Source: Chloroflexota bacterium (GTDB lineage: Bacteria > Chloroflexota > Anaerolineae > Anaerolineales > Villigracilaceae). Taken from it: a stretch of 64,000 nt of DNA. Positions within the stretch are counted from its first letter, which is position 1; each line of letters starts with the position of its first letter. Of this stretch, positions 7,981-15,641 are shown piece by piece. Both the position numbers and the translations under genes were made by a program. The notes under the pieces were generated by a model, which was given only the letters and a program-made list of their open reading frames with translations, was not told the DNA's origin and did not search any database. The stretch covers positions 1-64,000 of the forward strand of contig JACPYX010000018.1 of NCBI GenBank assembly GCA_016195815.1. Direction: 5' to 3'.

Positions 7981-9201
7981 ATGCAACCCTCGCTTTTCGC
8001 CTCCGTCCAATGGACGGTCTCGTCTCTCACCCGCCACATCCGTGACCTGCTCGAGTCGGACGCGGAACTTCAGGATATGTGGGTCGAGGGCGAAATTTCG
8101 AATCTTTCGCGCCCGGCTTCCGGCCACATTTATTTCACGCTCAAAGACGCAGGCGCGTCTCTAAAAAGTGTGATGTGGAAAACGACCGCCGCGCGTTTGC
8201 CCCTCAAATTGCAGGACGGAATGGCGGTCGCGGCGCATGGCCGCATCGGCGTCTACGAAGTTAGCGGGCAATATCAACTCTACGCCGATCAAATCCGACC
8301 AGTGGGCGAGGGCGCGTTATATCAGGAATTTCTGCGGTTGAAAGCCATGCTCGAATCCGAAGGACTCTTCGCTGCGGAACGTAAACGATCCATTCCTGAA
8401 TTTCCGAAACGAATCGGAATCGTCACCTCTGCAACCGGCGCGGCCTTGCGCGACATGCTCACGGCCATTCGGCGGCGATTGCCAATCGTCGAAGTAATTC
8501 TGTCGCCCGCGCCCGTTCAAGGCGAAGACGCGCCGCCCAAGCTGGTCGAAGCGATTGCATCGCTCAACGCGTTGAAACCAAAACCGGATGTGATTCTGCT
8601 GGCGCGCGGCGGCGGTTCGATCGAAGATTTGTGGGCTTTCAACGATGAACGCGTTGTGCGAGCGGTGGCCGCGTCTGAAATCCCGATCATTTGCGGCGTG
8701 GGCCACGAGACGGATTTCACGCTCTCCGATTTCGCGGCTGACTTGCGCGCGCCGACTCCCACGGCCGCGGCGGAATTGGCAACGCCCATTACTGTCATTG
8801 AACTTGCAGACAATCTGAAAACTCTCGACTCACAACTAACAACTTTTTTACTTGATCTTTTACAGCAACAGAGCAATTCTCTTTCATCTTTGCGCGATGG
8901 AATGCGTTTCTTCTCGCCCGCGCGCCGCATTCAATCGGACCGTCAGCGATTGGACGATCTTGTCCGCCGCGCCGATGCGGGACAGGCCCATCGTCTGATG
9001 CTCGAAGCGAGCCAACTCAAAGGGCTGGATAAACGCCTCGAAGCGCTGAGTCCGCTGAAAGTCCTGGCAAGAGGCTACGCGGTGGTCACGCGTCAGAAAG
9101 ACGGTTTACTCATCCACAAAGTTGCGCAGGCCGAAGATGGAATCCGCGTGCGCGTCTCGGATGGCGAGTTCGATGCGGAAGTCGTAATTCGTAATTCGTA
9201 A
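7981..9201 (+). CDS. xseA: Exodeoxyribonuclease VII large subunit
   Basis: A 406-residue XseA, the catalytic subunit of ExoVII, which degrades single-stranded DNA. It has an N-terminal OB fold (LQDMWVEGEISNLSRPASGHIYFTLKD split here), then the nuclease domain (RIGIVTSATGAALRDML, DVILLARGGGSIEDLWAFNDE, ICGVGHETDFTLSD), a coiled-coil region and the C-terminal SPLKVLARGYAVV. ATG 7981 is chosen because the longer frame overlaps the HIT gene. TGGTATCCT lies about 6 bases upstream, suggesting a leaderless or nearly leaderless transcript. The final codons VVIRNS lie in a TAATTCG direct repeat. Confidence 0.95.
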   Translation: MQPSLFASVQWTVSSLTRHIRDLLESDAELQDMWVEGEISNLSRPASGHIYFTLKDAGASLKSVMWKTTAARLPLKLQDGMAVAAHGRIGVYEVSGQYQLYADQIRPVGEGALYQEFLRLKAMLESEGLFAAERKRSIPEFPKRIGIVTSATGAALRDMLTAIRRRLPIVEVILSPAPVQGEDAPPKLVEAIASLNALKPKPDVILLARGGGSIEDLWAFNDERVVRAVAASEIPIICGVGHETDFTLSDFAADLRAPTPTAAAELATPITVIELADNLKTLDSQLTTFLLDLLQQQSNSLSSLRDGMRFFSPARRIQSDRQRLDDLVRRADAGQAHRLMLEASQLKGLDKRLEALSPLKVLARGYAVVTRQKDGLLIHKVAQAEDGIRVRVSDGEFDAEVVIRNS

Positions 9202-9204
9202 TTC
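9184..9204. repeat. Short direct repeat GTAATTC x3 at the xseA stop
   Basis: Three tandem GTAATTC units supply the last xseA codons and its stop. Related words (GTAATTCGTAA, GCAATTCGTAATG) occur near 38041 and 39490, again next to gene ends. Confidence 0.6.
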
Positions 9205-9217
9205 GAATGGAGTCTTT

Positions 9218-9457
9218 ATGCCAAAATCGTCCGCCCCAAAATCTGTTGAAAATCTAAGTTATGAAGAAGCATTCGCCGAGTTGGAAAAAATCGTGGCTGC
9301 GCTGGAGGGCGAACAAAAATCGCTGGACGAATCAATGTCGCTGTATGAGCGAGGCCAGGCACTGGTGAAGCGCTGCGCCGAACTGCTCGATCAGGCCGAA
9401 TTGAAGGTCAGGCAATTATCGGGAAATGAATTGACCGGCTTCGAGGAAGCAGAATGA
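9218..9457 (+). CDS. xseB: Exodeoxyribonuclease VII small subunit
   Basis: A 79-residue XseB with the family helices (LSYEEAFAELEKIVAALEGE, LDESMSLYERGQALVKRC, AELKVRQL). It binds XseA to form ExoVII. It starts 16 bases after xseA, and its stop overlaps the ATG of the next gene by four bases, so the three genes are probably co-transcribed. Confidence 0.94.
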   Translation: MPKSSAPKSVENLSYEEAFAELEKIVAALEGEQKSLDESMSLYERGQALVKRCAELLDQAELKVRQLSGNELTGFEEAE

Positions 9458-9906
9458 ATCTTGGCGCGATCCTTCAAAACCGTGTCCTGATCATCGCCAT
9501 GCTGGCGTGGACCGCAGCACAGGTCTTGAAAGTGCCGATGGAATATTTGCGTTCGCGCAAATGGAACTGGGCCATGGCTTTGGCCGCAGGCGGAATGCCG
9601 AGTTCGCACTCGGCTTTGATCGTCAGTGTGACGCAAGCCATCGGTTTGTATCAGGGCTTCGACAGCCCGCTCTTTGCGTTGGGTGTGGCGGTCACAATGA
9701 TCGTGACTTATGACGCGGCGGGCGTGCGCCGCCAGGCCGGCAAACATGCAGAACGCATCAACATGTTATTCGATGAATTGATGCGCGGCCAGATGCCCGA
9801 TGAAAAGGAATTGCGCGAGGTACTGGGCCACACGCCTCTGGAAGTGGCGGGCGGAATTCTGTTGGGCATTGTCATTGCGATGGCGATGTGGTCGTTATGG
9901 AAATAA
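9454..9906 (+). CDS. Divergent PAP2-family membrane protein (DUF212)
   Basis: A 150-residue small membrane protein of the divergent PAP2 family. It carries the signature MALAAGGMPSSHSALIVSVTQ, then VTYDAAGVRRQAGKHAE, and ends with a C-terminal transmembrane helix (GGILLGIVIAMAMWSLW). The fold is that of acid phosphatases acting on lipid phosphates, but its substrate is unknown. Its ATG overlaps the xseB stop (ATGA). Confidence 0.88.
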   Translation: MNLGAILQNRVLIIAMLAWTAAQVLKVPMEYLRSRKWNWAMALAAGGMPSSHSALIVSVTQAIGLYQGFDSPLFALGVAVTMIVTYDAAGVRRQAGKHAERINMLFDELMRGQMPDEKELREVLGHTPLEVAGGILLGIVIAMAMWSLWK

Positions 9907-9943
9907 AACACCGCTTCTTTCTCGACGCGAAGTAGCCCGCCGT

Positions 9944-11551
9944 TTAGCCGGCTCGCTTCAATCTGCGGGCAATTCCGTTGATCACCGCCGCGAGTTCAGG
10001 GACTCGCAAGGCGAACATCATCGCCGCGTAGACCAGTCCGCCCAGGGCCACGCCGCCCAACCCGCTTATCCAAACCGAAGATTCGATCTGCGACCAAAAT
10101 ATAATAACCAGGCTCATTGCCAGCGTTCCAAGCGCGGCCTGAATGAAACCGCGCCAGATGTTCATGCCGTCCAATCCTTTCAAACGGCGGCGCATGAGAA
10201 TGAAGAGAGCGGTCATCTCCAGTGCGGTGGCGAAAGAATTTGCTAGGGCGAGTCCGCCGTGAGGAAGCCAGCCGAGTCTGCTGAATAAGGCCGAGAAGCC
10301 AAAACTGAAAAGGACGTTGAGCGTCATGGCCGCCGCGCCAACGAAGACCGGAGTCTTGGTATCGTGCAGGGCATAAAATGCGCGCGAGAGAATCTCAACC
10401 ATGTTATGACCGATCAGTCCAGCCGCGTACCAGAGCAAAGCCCACGCCACGAGGTCGGTTGAGCGCGCGTCGAAACTGCCGCGCTGAAATAGCAGAGAGA
10501 TCAACGGCTGGCGGAGCAGAATGATTCCCAGCGAAGCCGGAAGTGACAGGAACAGCACACCGCGCAAAGTCGCGGCCAGAGACGAGCGCATTTGTCCCGT
10601 CTCGCCTTGCGCGGCCTGCGCGGAAAATGTCGGCAGGGCGGCGATGGCAATCGCCTGCGCGATCACGACCTGCGGCATGGTCATGACCTGCCAGGCGTAT
10701 TTGATGGCGGATAGCGAGCCTTCGCTGAGTCCGCTGGCGATGATGACGTTGACTACGAAATTAAGTTGGACAACCGCAACGCCCAGCAAGCGCGGTCCCA
10801 TCAGTCTTCCCACTTCGCGAACAGATGGATTGTTGATGCCAAGACCCTCATCCCCCGCCCGTCTCCCATTGGGGGAGGGGATGGGGTGAGGGAGAATTTT
10901 GATTAGATCTGGAATTTGAACGCCAAGATGAAATGCCGCGCCTAAGGCAGCTCCCCAGGCCAGGCCGTAAACGCCCATGGATGGAACGAGGAAGATAAGT
11001 CCGAAGATCATTCCGAGCCAGTACATGCTCGGAGCCAGCGCGGGCAGGAGGAAGCGCTGATGCGCATTGAGGATACCCATCAACAATCCGCTTATGCCGA
11101 AGATGGCTGGCGTTAGCAATAGGATGCGTAACAGGGAAGCGGCCAGCGCCTGCTGGTCTGGGCTGAATTGCGGCGCGAGGATGTAACGGATGATCTGGGG
11201 CGCCAGCACAGCCGAGAGGATGCTCAGGGCGCTCAGGATGATCAAGATCAAATTGGCAATCGAAGACGCCAGTTTCCAGGCCGAGGCGCGTTCGTTTTTG
11301 GCAAGAAGAGTCGTGAATGTGGGAATAAATGCTGATGCCAGCGCGCCGCCTGCGACCAAGCTGAAAATCAAATCGGGATAAGTGGAGGCGGCATAGAACG
11401 CGTCAATGGCTTTGTCGGTGCCAAATGCGCGTGAGATCAAGATCTGCCGCACAAGGCCAATGATGTTGCTTAATGCAAAAGCCAGCATGATCGTCCCGGC
11501 AGCGCGGGCGATCTGGCGATTGGCAGTGTTTGGAATTTCAGACTCGTTCAT
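9944..11551 (-). CDS. murJ: Lipid II flippase MurJ (MviN family) with repeat-encoded insertion
   Basis: A 535-residue multi-pass membrane protein of the MOP superfamily, proposed to flip lipid II during peptidoglycan synthesis. It begins with the classical segment MLAFALSNIIGLVRQILISRAFG, TYPDLIFSLVAGGALASAFIP follows, and at least twelve hydrophobic helices are visible. Residues ~220-237 (PHPIPSPNGRRAGDEG) are encoded by a palindromic dispersed repeat and sit in a loop between helices. On the minus strand TATAAT (11568-11563) precedes the ATG by 11 bases. Confidence 0.93.
   Translation of the reverse strand: MNESEIPNTANRQIARAAGTIMLAFALSNIIGLVRQILISRAFGTDKAIDAFYAASTYPDLIFSLVAGGALASAFIPTFTTLLAKNERASAWKLASSIANLILIILSALSILSAVLAPQIIRYILAPQFSPDQQALAASLLRILLLTPAIFGISGLLMGILNAHQRFLLPALAPSMYWLGMIFGLIFLVPSMGVYGLAWGAALGAAFHLGVQIPDLIKILPHPIPSPNGRRAGDEGLGINNPSVREVGRLMGPRLLGVAVVQLNFVVNVIIASGLSEGSLSAIKYAWQVMTMPQVVIAQAIAIAALPTFSAQAAQGETGQMRSSLAATLRGVLFLSLPASLGIILLRQPLISLLFQRGSFDARSTDLVAWALLWYAAGLIGHNMVEILSRAFYALHDTKTPVFVGAAAMTLNVLFSFGFSALFSRLGWLPHGGLALANSFATALEMTALFILMRRRLKGLDGMNIWRGFIQAALGTLAMSLVIIFWSQIESSVWISGLGGVALGGLVYAAMMFALRVPELAAVINGIARRLKRAG
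10845..10892. repeat. Palindromic dispersed repeat inside murJ, in frame
   Basis: The element starts CCCTCATCCCC and ends GGGGTGAGGG, with CTCCC/GGGAG in the middle. A relative sits at 60946-60986. Here it is read in frame by murJ, adding about 16 residues. Confidence 0.75.
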
Positions 11552-11610
11552 GGGACGCGGGGATTATACCGTACTGTTTTAGTTGAAACGAAAGCTCATT
11601 AGAACATTAA

Positions 11611-11619
11611 TGCTATAAT
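11611..11619 (+). promoter_or_regulatory. Extended -10 promoter of the phospholipase-D-like gene
   Basis: TGCTATAAT is a consensus extended -10 element, followed after ~11 bases by a GGCGAGGAG ribosome site and ATG 11638. Confidence 0.65.
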
Positions 11620-11637
11620 TACGGCGAGGAGATTCCT

Positions 11638-12774
11638 ATGCTAAAAAAAATACTTGGCTTGTTTTTTGTCGGCATTCTGCTGGCTGCATGTCAGCCGCTG
11701 CCTGAAACTTCCAGCCCGGCGACGATTGCTCCCCCGCCCGACACTTCAGTGCCGGTCACACAACCTCCCTCCGGCCCGCCTCCATTGACTGAAATTCCGA
11801 TGCAGGTCGGCTATGGAGTGAGCGATTCGTGGTTTGAATTGTACTTTACCGACCCGACAAATCCGCTGGCAAAGCAAATAGCGGGCGGGCCGGATGGTCC
11901 GCTGGTAGCGGCGATTGATTCGGCGCGCGTCAGCGTGGATGCGGCCATGTACAGCCTGAGTCTTAACAGTGTGCGTGATGCGCTGATCCGCGCTCAGCAA
12001 CGCGGCGTACAGGTGCGCGTGGTGATGGAAAGCGATAATATGAATCGCGCTGACCCGCAGGCGTTGAAAGATGCGGGCATTCCCATGCTAGGCGACCGCC
12101 GCCAGGGATTGATGCACAACAAGTTCGTCGTGATTGACCGCTCCGAAGTGTGGACGGGTTCGATGAACTTCACCGATACAGGCGCATACAAAGACAACAA
12201 CAATCTGATGCGCATCCGCTCGACGAAAGTGGCCGAAGATTACGAGACCGAGTTCAACGAAATGTTCGTGGATGATAAATTTGGCACGAACGTTGTGGCG
12301 GCCACTCCGAATCCACGCGTGACGATTGACGGCACACCGCTCGATATTTATTTTTCTCCCGACGATAACATCCAGGCGGCTTTGGTTAATTTGCTCAACA
12401 ACGCCCAATCGAGCATTTATTTTATGGCCTATTCATTCACCGCAGATCCGCTGGGCGAGGCAATTCGTCAGAGAGCCGCGGCCGGCGTCAAAGTTTCGGG
12501 CGTGATGGAGTCCGATCAGGTCGCGTCCAATGTCGGCACGGAATATGACCTGTTTCGCACGGCAGGGCTGGATGTGCGCCTCGACGGCAACTCCGGCCTG
12601 ATGCATCACAAAGTCATGATCATTGATAATCAGATCGTGGTGATGGGCTCGTATAATTTTACCGCCAGCGCCGAGACAACCAACGATGAGAATGTGGTCG
12701 TGATCTATAATCCTGACATTGCCGCGCAGTACATGCTGGAGTATCAGCGCGTATACGCTGCAGCAAAGCCTTAG
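11638..12774 (+). CDS. Phospholipase D-like lipoprotein with two HKD motifs
   Basis: A 378-residue predicted secreted lipoprotein (lipobox ILLAAC) with a Pro-rich linker and two phospholipase-D domains. The catalytic HxK(x4)D motifs are MHNKFVVIDRSEVWTGSMNF and MHHKVMIIDNQIVVMGSYNF. Two HKD motifs in one chain form one active site. Family members hydrolyse phosphodiesters in lipids or nucleic acids; the order and surface location do not tell which here. The gene is flanked by a promoter and a strong terminator, so it is probably monocistronic. Confidence 0.92.
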   Translation: MLKKILGLFFVGILLAACQPLPETSSPATIAPPPDTSVPVTQPPSGPPPLTEIPMQVGYGVSDSWFELYFTDPTNPLAKQIAGGPDGPLVAAIDSARVSVDAAMYSLSLNSVRDALIRAQQRGVQVRVVMESDNMNRADPQALKDAGIPMLGDRRQGLMHNKFVVIDRSEVWTGSMNFTDTGAYKDNNNLMRIRSTKVAEDYETEFNEMFVDDKFGTNVVAATPNPRVTIDGTPLDIYFSPDDNIQAALVNLLNNAQSSIYFMAYSFTADPLGEAIRQRAAAGVKVSGVMESDQVASNVGTEYDLFRTAGLDVRLDGNSGLMHHKVMIIDNQIVVMGSYNFTASAETTNDENVVVIYNPDIAAQYMLEYQRVYAAAKP

Positions 12775-12792
12775 TCTGCGTTGATTGCGGCG

Positions 12793-12837
12793 ATCCCCGT
12801 TTCTGTCCGTAAATGGATGGCAACGGGGATTTTTTTG
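12793..12837 (+). terminator. Terminator after phospholipase-D-like gene
   Basis: ATCCCCGTT (12793-12801) pairs with AACGGGGAT (12822-12830) and is followed by seven T. Confidence 0.85.
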
Positions 12838-12909
12838 TCATCTGCCCGTAACCTTTGTGTGCGGCCAGCGACTATTCGGATGAAACCAATCCAACATAAG
12901 GAGTATGAA

Positions 12910-13680
12910 GTGAATAAATCAATCCGTTTGTTCTTGTTATCGGTGCTGATGCTGGCCGCGCTGGTGTTGAGCGCCTGCAGCGGCGCGGTCCCAGCCGGCG
13001 CGGCTCCTCGTGTCCAACAGAGCATTATCTTCACCGGCACAATCGAAGCTATCAACGGCAATCAATGGACGATCAGTGGGCAGACCATTACTGTCGCCCC
13101 ATCGGCTCTTAAAGGTCAGTTTGCAGTGGGTGATACTGTTCAAGTCCAGGGCGCGGTCGCAACAGATGGAACCATTACTGTCACTGGCATCGAAAAACCA
13201 AGCGCTGACTCTGCGACCCAGTCTCCAGAGATCGGGACGGAAACCCCGGATGTATCCAGTACCCCGGATGTTTCGGGCACGCCTCAAGTTGGCGAAACTC
13301 CGAATCCCAATGAAGTCGTCGGCCTGATCACTGCCATGGACGCGACAACCATTACCATTGACGGTGTAGTCTACAACCTGGCGGCTTTCAGCAAAATTGA
13401 CGGCTCCATTCAGGTCGGCGATACGGTCAAGTTGGAATTTATTACCAATGCAGACGGTACGTTGACGGTCCGGGAAGTCAACATCGCATCCGGCGACAGC
13501 AACGATAACGGCAATGTCAACGGCAACGAGAATGGCAATGACAACAGTCACGACAACGGCAACAGCAACGATAACGGCAACAGCAACGACAACGGCAAAG
13601 ACAGCGGCGGCAACAGCAACGACAGTGGCAGCAATGAGAACGGCCACGGCAGCGTCACTGCCGGCTACAGAATCTCATAA
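12910..13680 (+). CDS. DUF5666-type lipoprotein with Asn/Gly/Asp-rich tail
   Basis: A 256-residue predicted lipoprotein (LVLSAC) starting at GTG 12910, six bases after AAGGAG. It has two related beta modules: FTGTIEAINGNQWTISGQTI...GDTVQVQGA and VVGLITAMDATTITIDGVVY...GDTVKLEF, matching the DUF5666 pattern. The last ~60 residues are a low-complexity NDNGN/NGNEN repeat, plausibly a cell-wall-spanning or disordered linker. Function unknown. The adjacent anti-sigma protein carries the same module and tail, so the two proteins are related. Confidence 0.8.
   Translation: MNKSIRLFLLSVLMLAALVLSACSGAVPAGAAPRVQQSIIFTGTIEAINGNQWTISGQTITVAPSALKGQFAVGDTVQVQGAVATDGTITVTGIEKPSADSATQSPEIGTETPDVSSTPDVSGTPQVGETPNPNEVVGLITAMDATTITIDGVVYNLAAFSKIDGSIQVGDTVKLEFITNADGTLTVREVNIASGDSNDNGNVNGNENGNDNSHDNGNSNDNGNSNDNGKDSGGNSNDSGSNENGHGSVTAGYRIS
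13506..13640 (+). repeat. In-frame low-complexity repeat (AACGGCAACAGC-like units)
   Basis: Degenerate 12- to 18-base units reading N-D-N-G-N-S encode the tail of the DUF5666 lipoprotein. This is coding tandem repeat, not a CRISPR array. Confidence 0.8.
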
Positions 13681-13689
13681 ATAAATTTC

Positions 13690-13718
13690 CCTGTGAGGCA
13701 GGAAACCTGCCTCACAGG
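13690..13718 (+). promoter_or_regulatory. Perfect 13-bp hairpin upstream of sigma factor gene
   Basis: CCTGTGAGGCAGG, loop AAA, then its exact complement. No T-run follows, so termination is unlikely to be strong. TGATATACT (13723-13731), an extended -10 match, lies right behind it and about five bases before GTG 13736. Confidence 0.6.
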
Positions 13719-13735
13719 AGGATGATATACTGGGC

Positions 13736-14335
13736 GTGAACACACAACCCGCATTCTATTCCATCAATCGGACAGCTGTCACACCCATGCAGAACTTTGA
13801 CGAAAGTCAAGCGCTGGATGGCCTGCGAAATCTTGATTCACAGGCTATCGGCGCGGTGTATGATCAATATTTCCCCGCCGTCTATCGCTATGTACGTTAT
13901 CGCCTCAACGATGAACAACTCGCCGAAGATATCGCCAGCGATGTTTTCATGCGCCTGCTCGAAGCCCTGCAAAGCATGCGCGGCCCGCAGACCAATTTGA
14001 AGGCCTGGTTGCTTTCGACTGCATCGCACATTGTGGCTGATCATTTGCGCCGCGCATATCGGCGGCCGACTGAAGCTTTATCTGAAAACCAGCTCGATTC
14101 GGCTCCCGCTCCGCACGATGAGTTCGACCGCCGCGAACAGGCCCGTAATTTCCGGCAGGCCTATACTCAACTCACGCCCGAACAACAGCATGTTTTGGCC
14201 TTACGTTTCGGGCAGGGATTCTCATTGGAAGAAACTTCTTCTGTGTTGAAGAAAAACGTCAACGCAGTCAAAGCCCTCCAATTTCGCGCGCTGGCCGCAC
14301 TCCAGCGCAGCATTGGGGAGGTGGATCATGAATAA
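13736..14335 (+). CDS. ECF-type RNA polymerase sigma factor
   Basis: A 199-residue sigma-70 family protein of the ECF group. Region 2 is seen as IGAVYDQYFPAVYRYVRYRL...EDIASDVFMRLLEAL, and region 4 as LTPEQQHVLALRFGQGFSLEETSSVLKKNVNAVKALQFRALAAL (helix-turn-helix). GTG 13736 directly behind an extended -10 suggests a leaderless start; ATG 13787 (MQNFDES) is the alternative. The stop overlaps the following anti-sigma gene, the usual arrangement for a sigma/anti-sigma pair. Confidence 0.9.
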   Translation: MNTQPAFYSINRTAVTPMQNFDESQALDGLRNLDSQAIGAVYDQYFPAVYRYVRYRLNDEQLAEDIASDVFMRLLEALQSMRGPQTNLKAWLLSTASHIVADHLRRAYRRPTEALSENQLDSAPAPHDEFDRREQARNFRQAYTQLTPEQQHVLALRFGQGFSLEETSSVLKKNVNAVKALQFRALAALQRSIGEVDHE

Positions 14336-15515
14336 CAAATTATTCGAAGCCCTCGAAAATTGTTTGCAGGCCCTTGAGCAGGGACAGAATATTGACGCCG
14401 TATTGGCTCAATATCCTGACCTTGCACAGCAACTGCGCCCCATGCTTGAGGCCTCGCTTCAAGCACGGACGATGAGCGGCGAGGCCGTCCCAGGCGACGT
14501 TCAACGCCGCGCCCGCGCCCGACTGCTTCAACGCGCCGCCGAAATGCGCGAAGCCAAACGCGCGCCGCGCCGAAGGATGATCCCTGCCTTTTCGCGGCTG
14601 GCGATTACCCTTGGCTTGGCGGGCGCATTATTTCTCAGCAGCACCGGCCTTGTGAGCGCCTCATCAGGAGCATTGCCCGGCGATCAACTTTATCCGGTCA
14701 AACGTACATGGGAAGATGTGCGTTTGCTCTTCGTATTCAGCCCGCAAGGACGCGATATCCTGGAAAGCCAGTATGAACAGGAACGCCTCGACGAAATTGA
14801 TGAACTGCTCGTGATAAGACGCAACGCGCCGATCTCATTCTCCGGTTTGGTGACAAAGCAACAGGACGGGCAATGGCTGGTTTCAGGCATCCCGGTCCTG
14901 GTCACAACTGAGACGCGTTTGCCTGCAACCGCCATTTCGAACGGGGCGCCGGTCACAGTCATTGGAATGACGCACGCGGACGGCGTTGTCGACGCGCAGG
15001 AGATTCGGCTTCTCGCGCCGGGAGTTGCCTTGCCGCCGCTCGAGCCATCCGGCGATAATGACCAAAATGGCGAGAATGATAATGAGAACCACAACTTCAA
15101 TGCCGCGCCCACCCCGGTTGTAATATCTACGCCCGATACTTCCGCCTCTGCATCGCAAGAACCGCAGAAGCAGGAGCTTAATAGCTATGAATTTAGCGGC
15201 GTGGTCGAGTCGATGCAGGGCAATATCTGGAGCATCAATGGGCAGATTGTCACTGTGGATCAGGCCCAAATTGATGGCGCAGTGAAAGTTGGCGTTCTCG
15301 TAAAGTTTGAAGGCTATTATGACTCGAATGGAAAATTCATCGTCACAAAGATCGAAGTTAAATCCGGTGACGGCGATTCGTCCAAAGGCGATCAAAGCGG
15401 AAGCGGCTCCAGCGGCGATAATCAAAATATGAGTTCAAACACCAACGATCAGGCTAATGCCAACGACAACACGAATATAAATAGCAACGACAACGGCAAC
15501 GAAAATGAACATTAA
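14328..15515 (+). CDS. Membrane anti-sigma-like protein with DUF5667/DUF5666 modules
   Basis: A 395-residue protein, translationally coupled to the ECF sigma gene (8-base overlap; GGGAGG before ATG 14328). The N-terminus (LFEALENCLQALEQGQNIDAVLAQYPD) resembles the cytoplasmic part of DUF5667 anti-sigma-like proteins. One transmembrane helix (LAITLGLAGALFLSSTGLVSA) is followed by GALPGDQLYPVKRTWEDVRL, the DUF5667 signature. Two DUF5666-like beta modules and an Asn/Ser/Gly-rich tail follow. By context it should hold the sigma factor inactive at the membrane. This is inference from order and topology. Confidence 0.8.
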   Translation: MNNKLFEALENCLQALEQGQNIDAVLAQYPDLAQQLRPMLEASLQARTMSGEAVPGDVQRRARARLLQRAAEMREAKRAPRRRMIPAFSRLAITLGLAGALFLSSTGLVSASSGALPGDQLYPVKRTWEDVRLLFVFSPQGRDILESQYEQERLDEIDELLVIRRNAPISFSGLVTKQQDGQWLVSGIPVLVTTETRLPATAISNGAPVTVIGMTHADGVVDAQEIRLLAPGVALPPLEPSGDNDQNGENDNENHNFNAAPTPVVISTPDTSASASQEPQKQELNSYEFSGVVESMQGNIWSINGQIVTVDQAQIDGAVKVGVLVKFEGYYDSNGKFIVTKIEVKSGDGDSSKGDQSGSGSSGDNQNMSSNTNDQANANDNTNINSNDNGNENEH

Positions 15516-15532
15516 CGCTTAAATGCCATTCG

Positions 15533-15564
15533 CGCCGCACTCGAAGAGTGCGGCGTTTTGTTTT
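15533..15564 (+). terminator. Terminator after anti-sigma gene
   Basis: CGCCGCACTC, loop GAA, GAGTGCGGCG, then TTTTGTTTT. Confidence 0.85.
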
Positions 15565-15641
15565 GCGGGGTTGCCTTTTTCAAAAAACTCGATTACATTA
15601 AGCGGAATAGAACATTCGTGCCAATTACGAGGAGAGACGCA

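Noticed and set aside
13506-13640. CRISPR-like tandem repeat
   Set aside because: Units are short, degenerate and in frame within a lipoprotein tail; there are no unique spacers and no cas genes.
13690-13718. Hairpin as terminator of the DUF5666 lipoprotein gene
   Set aside because: There is a perfect stem but no T-run, and a -10 box follows directly, so it is listed as a regulatory hairpin instead.
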